A DNA stretch of 64,000 nt from Marinobacter sp. NP-4(2019) (GTDB taxonomy: Bacteria; Pseudomonadota; Gammaproteobacteria; Pseudomonadales; Oleiphilaceae): contig NZ_CP034142.1 in the NCBI RefSeq assembly GCF_003994855.1, forward strand, positions 1,054,001 to 1,118,000. The letters run 5' to 3'. Both the position numbers and the translations under genes were made by a program. This document shows, in pieces, positions 55,759 to 62,541 of the stretch; within the stretch, counting starts at the first letter, position 1; every line of letters begins with the position of its first letter. The notes below the pieces were generated by a model. It made no database searches, was not told the origin of the DNA, and worked only from the letters and a program-made list of their open reading frames with translations.

Positions 55759-55901
55759 GGCTGACTCCATTGTCGAGTCGCAAGAGGGGGGGAAGGGGTG
55801 TTCAAAAATCTGCGGAGCCATGGATGGCGGAGCCGAAGCCGCACACGGACGTCTTGAGGCGCTTTTTGGAGACTGTTTCCCGCCCTCTCGCAGCCCCCAA
55901 A
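55759..55901 (-). repeat. 143-bp hairpin repeat element, copy 2 (inverted)
   Basis: The same plan as copy 1 but on the minus strand, with equal part lengths: TTTGGGGGC (55893-55901 complement), arm (55863-55891), 54-nt core (55809-55862), second arm (55780-55808), 21-nt flank (55759-55779). The core is 49/54 identical to copy 1, and all five differences are transitions. The arm sequence is only 16/29 identical to that of copy 1, yet its two arms still pair at 22 of 29 positions plus one G-T. No gene lies in the whole 428-nt gap 55511-55938. Confidence 0.78.
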
Positions 55902-55938
55902 GTTTAAAGCCAGGACCTGAGAACCAAGAGGACAAAAC

Positions 55939-56454
55939 ATGAGAAAAGCCCTGATAGTCGCCATGTCCCGCAATCGGGTCATCGGCCGTAACAACAAGCT
56001 GCCGTGGTACCTGCCCGGTGACCTGCGGTACTTCAAGCAGGCCACCATGGGGAAACCCATTATCATGGGGCGGAAAACCTGGGAGTCTATCGGCCGGCCA
56101 TTGCCCGGGCGGATGAACGTGGTTATTTCCAGGAACCCGGAATGGGAAGCACCTGCCGGAACCGTAGCGGCAAAGTCACTGGACGAAGCACTGGTCAAAG
56201 CCGAGGCTCAGGCAGAAATCGAGGGTGGGGACGAAGTGATGATTATCGGGGGCGGGCAGATCTACGCCGAAGCCCTGCCGATGGTGGATCGGATCTACAT
56301 CACCCAAGTGCACGCAGAAGTCGAGGGAGACGCATTCTTTCCGGAAGTGAATTGGGATGAGTGGGAAGAAATCGGACGGGAGGATTTCTCCGCGTCCGAC
56401 AACAACCCTTACGACTACAGTTTCGTCGTCTATCAGCGCTTGGCGTCGGCCTGA
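55939..56454 (+). CDS. folA: dihydrofolate reductase
   Basis: 171 aa. It reduces the dihydrofolate made by ThyA back to tetrahydrofolate and is the trimethoprim target. IVAMSRNRVIGRNNKLPWYLPGD at the N-terminus (split: VIGRNNKLPW carries the substrate loop), KPIIMGRKTWESIGRPLPGR (cofactor) and MIIGGGQIYAEALP are conserved. AGAGGACAAAAC lies before the ATG. The last 22 nt overlap the end of the convergent DEAD-box gene. Confidence 0.96.
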   Translation: MRKALIVAMSRNRVIGRNNKLPWYLPGDLRYFKQATMGKPIIMGRKTWESIGRPLPGRMNVVISRNPEWEAPAGTVAAKSLDEALVKAEAQAEIEGGDEVMIIGGGQIYAEALPMVDRIYITQVHAEVEGDAFFPEVNWDEWEEIGREDFSASDNNPYDYSFVVYQRLASA

Positions 56455-57968
56455 CGGGCCGGGCGCTTACTAGCGGGCTTGCCGCCCTTGCCAGGAGGCT
56501 TGCCCTTGGGGCCGGGGCCGCCGCGACCTTTTGGTCCCTTCTTGAAGCCCGGCTTGAACCCGGGCTTGCCACCCTTGCGGCCATCGCCCGGACGACCGCC
56601 CTTGCGATCCCGGCGTGGCGGTGTTGCAGACACCACCGGTAGGGCTTCCGGCTGTTCCAGAGGCATGGAGCCCGGCTGGGACGCTTCCATCCAGCACGCC
56701 AGGGCACCGGCCACCATCGCCATATCCATATCATTGCGCTCGGCGATTTCGTCCAGCAGCGCCATCGACTTTGCCAGCTTGCGGTCCTCGGCAAAACCCA
56801 ACAACTGCGCCTCGAACTGCTGCTCACGCATCTTCTTCAAATCCGTGGGTGAAGGCAGCTCATAAGCTTCCATCGGCGAGTTGGTTGCACGCTCAAGGGT
56901 ACGTAGCCAACTGCGCTCCCTCGGGGTCACCAGCAGGATCGCCTTGCCTTCACGACCGGCGCGGCCAGTACGACCAACCCGGTGGATATAGGCTTCGGTA
57001 TCGTAGGGGACATCGTAGTTGATAACGTGGGTAATCCGCGGCACGTCCAGGCCCCGGGCCGCCACATCCGTGGCCACGATGATGTCTTTCTTGCCGCGCT
57101 TGAGATCTTCAACCGTCTGTTCGCGCTGACGCTGATTCAGGTCACCGTTCAGGGGAGCTACCGCGTGCCCACGGGCAGACAGCTTCTCGGCCAGCAGTGT
57201 GGTTTCCGCCTTGGTGCGCACGAAAATGATCGAGGCGTCGAAAGGCTCCACCTCAAGGATGCGGGTCAGGGCGTCCAGTTTGCGTTCGGCGTAGACCGGC
57301 AGCACGAACTGGGAAATCCGCTCGACCGTGCGGGTTTCGCTCTCGATTCTGACCTCGGTCGCGTTACGCAGGTAGGTCTGGGCGACTTTTTTGATCTGCG
57401 GCGGCATGGTGGCTGAGAACAGCGCACGCTGGCAGTTCTCTGGCGTCTTGGCGAGAATTGCCTCGACGTCGTCGATGAAGCCCATGCGAAGCATCTCGTC
57501 GGCTTCATCCAGCACCAGCGCTTTCAGGCTGTCCAGCTTCAGGGTGCCTCGGCGCAGGTGATCCAGCATGCGACCCGGAGTGCCTACGATAACCTGGGCA
57601 CCGCGCTTGAGGGCCTTCAGCTGTGGATAGAAGTCCTGGCCGCCATAGATCGGCAGCACATGAAAGCGGCTGAATTTGCTGGCGTAGGTGGTGAAGGCTT
57701 CCGCCACCTGAATCGCCAGCTCCCGTGTGGGGGCCAGTACCAGGATCTGTGGCTCACTCACGGAAGCGTCAATCCGACTCAGCAGGGGCAGGGCAAACGC
57801 CGCCGTTTTACCGGTACCGGTCTGGGCAACGCCCAGAAGGTGGTTGCCGGCAAGCAGGGCAGGAATGGCCTGGGCCTGGATGGGAGACGGGGTTTCATAA
57901 CCGACGGCGGTGACAGCGTCGAGAACGGCTGAATCCAGACCAAGTTCGGCAAAAGACAATTCTGACAT
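56433..57968 (-). CDS. DEAD-box ATP-dependent RNA helicase (DeaD/CsdA-like)
   Basis: 511 aa. It unwinds structured RNA and is likely active in ribosome assembly or cold adaptation. The helicase core (1-370) has the Q motif (GYETPSPIQAQAIP), AQTGTGKTAAF, PTRELAIQV, DEAD, SAT, and HRVGRTGRAGR. The C-terminal tail (about 440-511) is a basic Gly/Lys/Pro/Arg-rich low-complexity region (KGGRPGDGRKGGKPGFKPGF) that probably binds RNA. It resembles CsdA/DeaD more than RhlE or SrmB, but the orthologue is not certain. It is divergent from the thioesterase gene. Confidence 0.92.
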   Translation of the reverse strand: MSELSFAELGLDSAVLDAVTAVGYETPSPIQAQAIPALLAGNHLLGVAQTGTGKTAAFALPLLSRIDASVSEPQILVLAPTRELAIQVAEAFTTYASKFSRFHVLPIYGGQDFYPQLKALKRGAQVIVGTPGRMLDHLRRGTLKLDSLKALVLDEADEMLRMGFIDDVEAILAKTPENCQRALFSATMPPQIKKVAQTYLRNATEVRIESETRTVERISQFVLPVYAERKLDALTRILEVEPFDASIIFVRTKAETTLLAEKLSARGHAVAPLNGDLNQRQREQTVEDLKRGKKDIIVATDVAARGLDVPRITHVINYDVPYDTEAYIHRVGRTGRAGREGKAILLVTPRERSWLRTLERATNSPMEAYELPSPTDLKKMREQQFEAQLLGFAEDRKLAKSMALLDEIAERNDMDMAMVAGALACWMEASQPGSMPLEQPEALPVVSATPPRRDRKGGRPGDGRKGGKPGFKPGFKKGPKGRGGPGPKGKPPGKGGKPASKRPARQADAKR

Positions 57969-58163
57969 TAATGTACTCGGAATTCGGAGGGTAAAGCATT
58001 GCGGGGCAATGCATGATGTGGTCGCATTATAGCCCGTTTGTGGTTGCTTTAATACGCAAAATACCTGACGGGTCGTAGGTAGTTGCCGGTGCGACCCATT
58101 GCGCTACCGGATTTTATTGGGCAGTCTTTGATTTTTCAGATAGCAAGCTAACAGGAATGACTC

Positions 58164-58952
58164 ATGAATTTTGATGACGTGCTGGCGGCCGGCAGGGCCG
58201 GAGAGGAGCTGGTGTTTACGCCTGACTGGGCGCAGGGGCGTGCCACATTCGGCGGTATTATCGCGGCGTTGGTGTTCGACAAAATGGAAAAAGTCGTGGC
58301 ACCCGGTCGCGCCATGCGATCCCTGCAAGTATCTTTTGTCGGGCCGGTCACGCCGGGGGTGCCGGTCGAGATTGATGCGCAAATTCTGCGCGAGGGCAAA
58401 GCCGTCAGCCAGGTTCAGGGCAGAATCCTGCAAGAGGGTGAGACCAGGCTGGTGTGCCTTGCCAGCTTCGGCGGCGATCGGGAATCGGCGGTGTCCGTTA
58501 ACCCGTTGCCGGCACCGGATGCAACACCAGTGGAAGAGTGCCAGGGGTTGCCCTATATCAAGGATATGACGCCGGAGTTCACCCAGCATATCGAAATGCG
58601 TTGGGCCTTCGGTTCTTTTCCGTTCAGTGGCAAGGGTGGCCGTGAGATGGGTGGCTGGATGCAGTTCCGGGAGCAGCCGGAGGAAATCTCCGATGCTCAT
58701 ATTGTTGCGCTGATTGATGCCTGGCCTCCGGCGGTGCTACCCCATCTGAAAGAACGGGTGCCGGCCAGTTCGCTGAGCTGGGCTCTGGACATCATACACC
58801 CACGACCCGCAATGGCACCGGGAGACTGGCTGCTATACAAGGCGACGATCGATCAGGCCGGTGCAGGTTACGGACATACCCAGGCAGGCATCTGGACCAG
58901 CAGGGGAGAGCTGGTGGCCCTGAGCCGTCAGACGGTCACAGTATTCGGCTGA
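58164..58952 (+). CDS. acyl-CoA thioesterase family protein (TesB-like double hotdog)
   Basis: 262 aa. Two hotdog domains, about 10-110 and 140-260, as in TesB-like thioesterases. FGGIIAALVFDKMEKVV, SLQVSFVGPVTPGVPVEI and GGWMQFREQPEEISDAHIVALIDAWPP (motif start GGWMQFRE) are typical, the last containing the Asp/Glu region of the active site. It probably hydrolyses acyl-CoA; chain length is unknown. The 195-nt gap from the helicase start holds the two divergent promoters, which I cannot place exactly. Confidence 0.82.
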   Translation: MNFDDVLAAGRAGEELVFTPDWAQGRATFGGIIAALVFDKMEKVVAPGRAMRSLQVSFVGPVTPGVPVEIDAQILREGKAVSQVQGRILQEGETRLVCLASFGGDRESAVSVNPLPAPDATPVEECQGLPYIKDMTPEFTQHIEMRWAFGSFPFSGKGGREMGGWMQFREQPEEISDAHIVALIDAWPPAVLPHLKERVPASSLSWALDIIHPRPAMAPGDWLLYKATIDQAGAGYGHTQAGIWTSRGELVALSRQTVTVFG

Positions 58953-58977
58953 GCGTCTTGCTGGAGCTGGCGGCTTT

Positions 58978-59877
58978 CTAGGCCGCCTGCACCGATTTCA
59001 ACGCATCGTTAATGATGCGGGCAAAGTCTTCCGGCGAGTCTTCCTGCAGGAAATGACCACCCCGAAGGGTCATGTGGGGCTGGCCATAGGCTCCAGGGAT
59101 GCGTCGCTGCATATACCGGTCCCCACCACGGGTGATGGGGTCGCCACTGCTAAAGCAGGTAATGAAGGGCTTTCTCCATTTCTCCAGGACTTTCCACGCC
59201 GCCTTGTTGGGTTCGCTGGCCGGATCATCCGGCGAGACCGGCACCAGTTTGGGAAATGCCCGGGCCCCGGCTTTGAACTCGGAACCGGGAAACGGTGCCT
59301 CGTACGCAGCCAGTTCAGCCCGGCTGAGGGTGCGTTCCGTTCCCAGTTGCACGATGCGCCCTACCGGAAACCAAGGGCTGTGGGTGGCAAAGGCTTTCCA
59401 CAGCGTAAAGACCGGGGGGATGCGGGTCTCTCCCGTGGGCAGCATGCCGTTACCAACGATGATTCGTTGAAAAAGATGCGGGTTTTCCGCTGCCAGGCGC
59501 AGTCCCAACAGTGAGCCCCAGTTCTGGCACACCAGCGTGATGTTGGTCAGCTCGAGAGACTCCAGCCAACGGGTTAGCCAGTCAATATGGCGTTGGTAAC
59601 TGTAATCGGCGACGTTGGCGGGTTTGTCGGACTTGCCGAAACCGATCAGGTCAGGGGCGAGAACCCGGTGTCCTGCGGCAGCCACAATCGGGATCATGTG
59701 GCGGTAGAGGTACGACCATGACGGCTCACCATGAAGCATCACCACAGGCGAGGCGGTTGCTGGTCCTTCATCAACGAAATGCATTCTCAGGCCTGGCTCC
59801 ACGTCCAGGTAATGAGGTGCAAAAGGGTAGTCCGGGAGGTCCCGGAAGCGGGCCTCATCGGTTCTCAGAATACGCAT
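58978..59877 (-). CDS. haloalkane dehalogenase-like alpha/beta hydrolase with Asn at the nucleophile site
   Basis: 299 aa. Close to subfamily-I haloalkane dehalogenases across its length: HGEPSWSYLYRHM (49-61) with the halide-binding Trp54, the nucleophile elbow, a cap domain (about 150-225), acid D246 in SSGDPITRGG and base H275 in LRGGHFLQED. In active enzymes the elbow reads Q-D-W-G-G. Here it is CQNWGS, so the nucleophile Asp is Asn119 (codon AAC). The protein may be inactive, may do another reaction, or may deamidate to Asp. It is convergent with the thioesterase gene (25-nt gap). Confidence 0.82.
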   Translation of the reverse strand: MRILRTDEARFRDLPDYPFAPHYLDVEPGLRMHFVDEGPATASPVVMLHGEPSWSYLYRHMIPIVAAAGHRVLAPDLIGFGKSDKPANVADYSYQRHIDWLTRWLESLELTNITLVCQNWGSLLGLRLAAENPHLFQRIIVGNGMLPTGETRIPPVFTLWKAFATHSPWFPVGRIVQLGTERTLSRAELAAYEAPFPGSEFKAGARAFPKLVPVSPDDPASEPNKAAWKVLEKWRKPFITCFSSGDPITRGGDRYMQRRIPGAYGQPHMTLRGGHFLQEDSPEDFARIINDALKSVQAA

Positions 59878-60001
59878 GCCATCGACTGTCCTGACTGAGT
59901 GGTTGCGTGGCTGTAATGGTCGCAGCCTTCACTTCAGTCAGGATAAAGCAGATGGAAAATTTGTGTGTTTGGTTTAGGTAACAGTGCGTTGCCGGATTGA
60001 A

Positions 60002-60250
60002 TCAGGACGCCAGACCGAACAGCGTTTCAGGATTGTCGAACGCCGTCAGAGCGTCGTCACAGCAGTTGACGGCACCGCAATCGTCGGCGGAGCAAAGGCC
60101 AATAGTCTGGCAGTGAAAATCCTGGAAGCGTTCATCTTCGTTACGGAAAATCCGGGCACGGGGCAATGTGGAATGGCAGTGTCCGCACAGCAGTGTCGGA
60201 ACGGCACTTCCTTTTGCCGCTACGGCGCGATAATGCTCTTGTTTACTCAT
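60002..60250 (-). CDS. small cysteine-rich protein, function unknown
   Basis: 82 aa. I do not recognise the family. It has seven cysteines: a C-x-x-C pair (LLCGHCHSTLP), FHCQTIGLC, DDC, and NCC near the end, plus histidines, so a zinc-ribbon or other metal-binding fold is likely. ATG 60250 is chosen because GAGGAGG lies 6 nt upstream on the minus strand, the strongest ribosome site in this area. Longer in-frame starts lack one. No signal peptide or membrane segment is visible. Confidence 0.65.
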   Translation of the reverse strand: MSKQEHYRAVAAKGSAVPTLLCGHCHSTLPRARIFRNEDERFQDFHCQTIGLCSADDCGAVNCCDDALTAFDNPETLFGLAS

Positions 60251-60373
60251 TTTAGACCTCCTCATTATCTCCAACATAAGGGCCCAATGTGACATTTCAA
60301 AGACCTGGGCACCCTGCGTAACGGAGGAGAAGTACGTATACAAACCCCTTGATGTTCATTTTAGACGGTGTAT

Positions 60374-60778
60374 TCAGTTATTGGCATCTGGAACAGGGCG
60401 ACGGTTGGAGCGTTTGTCGTCCCAGTTCAGCTCTTTCGGGTTGTACCAGCCGATTCGGTCCAGAACCTTCTTCCGGGTGGCCGGGGACAAGGTTGGCCAC
60501 AGTTCCTGAAATTCGTCCAGGCCTTGATCCCGCTGCTTTTGCTGTTTGCTTTGCAGGCGGCGGATGATGCGCGGGAGCTGCAAAGCCTCGCCCAGTTGAC
60601 CGGGCACCCAGACGTCCTGCCCCATGACCTTTTTGCGGTGTGTCCTGGCTGCCAGTACCTTGTGCAGGGCGGTGGCTGCATCGAGTGCGGTTTCGGTAGT
60701 GAACTCTTCGTGATCCAAGGGCTGACCTGTTTTATTACTGATCAATAACCAACCACTATACCCTGAAAAAGCCTGCAC
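60374..60778 (-). CDS. hypothetical protein, 134 aa
   Basis: No family recognised. The sequence is hydrophilic with a charged middle (RIIRRLQSKQQKQRDQGLDEF) and a C-terminal stretch LSPATRKKVLDRIGWYNPKELNWDD, which looks helical. The start is uncertain: the GTG at 60778 lacks a good ribosome site, and a TTG at about 60745 is an alternative. It lies beside the cysteine-rich gene (123-nt gap) on the same strand, so the two may be linked. Confidence 0.5.
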   Translation of the reverse strand: MQAFSGYSGWLLISNKTGQPLDHEEFTTETALDAATALHKVLAARTHRKKVMGQDVWVPGQLGEALQLPRIIRRLQSKQQKQRDQGLDEFQELWPTLSPATRKKVLDRIGWYNPKELNWDDKRSNRRPVPDANN

Positions 60779-60841
60779 TGGCCACGGGCCGTGTTAGGCT
60801 ATGGCTCAGTTTTCGGGAACAGCATGGGAGAGACTCAATCG

Positions 60842-61918
60842 ATGTACGAAAAACTGGAAACACGGACTTTTCTGGCCATGCTGGTGGGTGTCTCCCTGGC
60901 ATTCATTCTGCTGATGAAGCCGTTCTTTGGGCCCATTTTCTGGTCCGTAGCCATTGCCCTTATTTTTTACCCGGTAAGGGAGGCGCTGTCGCGTCGGCTG
61001 GGAGATCGTCCCAACGTTGTTGCCTTGCTTACACTGACGATCTGCATGGTGATTGTGGTGATACCGGTCATTATTCTGGTGACCTCCCTGATTGCGGAAG
61101 GGCTGGGGCTGTATCAGAAAATACAGAGTGGTGAGATCCAGCCGGGGGAATACATTGATAAGGTTAACCAGTCATTTCCGGCGATAGAAGCTTTCCTCGC
61201 CCAGTTCGATATTGACTTCAGCGAGCTCCGGGACCGTGCTGTCAGTGCCTTCCTGGGGGGCAGTCAGTTCCTGGCCAGGCAAGCGCTCGGGTTTGGACAG
61301 AATACTTTTCAGTTCTTCCTGGGGCTGGCGTTGATGGTGTATCTCGCTTTTTTCCTGATACGGGACGGGAACAAGCTGGTGGAGCTGATGATTCGTGCCT
61401 TGCCCCTGGGGGATGAGCGCGAACGCCTGCTGTTTGCCAAGTTTGCCGAGGTCACCCGGGCAACCGTAAAAGGAAATCTGCTGATCGCTATCATCCAGGG
61501 TGCCCTTGGCGGGCTGATCTTCTGGATACTGGGGATTACCGGGGCGCTGTTATGGGGTGTGGTGATGGCAATCGTGTCTCTCATTCCCGCGATTGGCGCG
61601 TCTCTGGTCTGGGTGCCGGTTGCGATCTATCTGTTCGCCGCCGGCGATGTTGTTGCCGCCATCGTGCTGACGGCCTTTGGTGCGATCGTGATCGGCCTTG
61701 CCGATAACGTCTTGCGCCCCATTCTGGTTGGCCGTGACACCAAACTTCCGGACTATATTGTCTTGCTGTCAACGCTGGGGGGCATCGTCATGTTTGGCAT
61801 TAATGGATTCGTGATGGGGCCTCTGGTTGCTGCGCTTTTCATGGCGTTCTGGGGTATCTTCATTCGTGAGTTCGGTGAGGTGCCGGTCTTGACCTCAGAA
61901 CAGGAATCCGACCTGTAG
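60842..61918 (+). CDS. AI-2E family transporter
   Basis: 358 aa. About eight membrane helices with a long periplasmic or cytoplasmic loop (about 90-150), the layout of the AI-2E/PerM/YdiK family. PFFGPIFWSVAIALIFYPV, VYLAFFLIRDG and the late LADNVLRPILVGRDTKLPDY are characteristic. Substrates differ widely in the family (autoinducer export, Na+/H+ exchange), so none is assigned. ATG 60842 has GGGAGAG 9 nt upstream; earlier in-frame starts are weaker. Confidence 0.88.
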   Translation: MYEKLETRTFLAMLVGVSLAFILLMKPFFGPIFWSVAIALIFYPVREALSRRLGDRPNVVALLTLTICMVIVVIPVIILVTSLIAEGLGLYQKIQSGEIQPGEYIDKVNQSFPAIEAFLAQFDIDFSELRDRAVSAFLGGSQFLARQALGFGQNTFQFFLGLALMVYLAFFLIRDGNKLVELMIRALPLGDERERLLFAKFAEVTRATVKGNLLIAIIQGALGGLIFWILGITGALLWGVVMAIVSLIPAIGASLVWVPVAIYLFAAGDVVAAIVLTAFGAIVIGLADNVLRPILVGRDTKLPDYIVLLSTLGGIVMFGINGFVMGPLVAALFMAFWGIFIREFGEVPVLTSEQESDL

Positions 61919-62061
61919 TGCGAAACTGTGATCTGTATGGAATCGGACGGGTGGGGAGCTATGGTAGGCTGCCGGCGACATACCCCGTTCATGGGGATAG
62001 GCTCCATCCAACAAGAAGAATCGATATCGTGAGGATATCAGGCGATTCTCAGGAGAATTCC

Positions 62062-62472
62062 ATGCCAACAACAACGAAACGTCGTCCGGTGATCGCAGCT
62101 ATAATCACCGCCGCGTTGGCCCTGAGTGCAGCGCCCGTGGCGTTTGCCAACAATACTGTGGCCCTCAAGAACGCGCTCTATGGCGCGGGTTATGACGTGG
62201 ATAACGTCAACAGCACAATGGATAGCGATACCCGTTCCGCACTCCGGGCCTTTCAGCAGGACCAGGGCCTGACAGTTACTGGTGAGTTGAATGAAGCTAC
62301 CAAATCGGCACTGGGTATGGTGCCGATGGAAGTAGCGGTTAATCAGGCATCCGCTGGTAATAATCCCTCTGTGGCGGACGGCAGTGACCCCGTTTCCGTA
62401 AAAGCAGGGAGCGAGCCGGAACAGGAAGACGCGGTTGAGGAGGATGATGACGGCGGATGGTCTCTGTTCTGA
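62062..62472 (+). CDS. small secreted peptidoglycan-binding-like protein
   Basis: 136 aa. A Sec signal peptide (VIAAIITAALALSAAPVAFA) ends near residue 29. Residues about 30-77 form a PG_binding_1-like repeat (ALKNALYGAGYDVDNVNSTM then RSALRAFQQDQGLTVTGELN). The rest is a flexible acidic tail that ends EEDDDGGWSLF. Periplasmic or cell-wall attachment is likely. No catalytic domain follows, so it may be a binding module or regulator. CAGGAG precedes the ATG. It ends at a strong shared terminator. Confidence 0.8.
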   Translation: MPTTTKRRPVIAAIITAALALSAAPVAFANNTVALKNALYGAGYDVDNVNSTMDSDTRSALRAFQQDQGLTVTGELNEATKSALGMVPMEVAVNQASAGNNPSVADGSDPVSVKAGSEPEQEDAVEEDDDGGWSLF

Positions 62473-62488
62473 TACCGGTTCCGCAACA

Positions 62489-62526
62489 AAAAGCCCGCCA
62501 GGCTTGCGACCTGAGCGGGCTTTTTT
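62489..62526. terminator. bidirectional terminator between the small secreted protein and ilvD
   Basis: AAAAGCCCGC-CAGG, loop CTTGCGA, CCTG-A-GCGGGCTTTTTT. A-runs and T-runs on both sides serve both converging genes. Confidence 0.93.
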
Positions 62527-62541
62527 ATGCCCGAAACAGGC

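Noticed and set aside
55507..55907. Short + strand frames in the thyA-folA gap as possible small proteins
   Set aside because: They translate the hairpin repeats, lack ribosome sites, and change reading frame relative to the element between copies.
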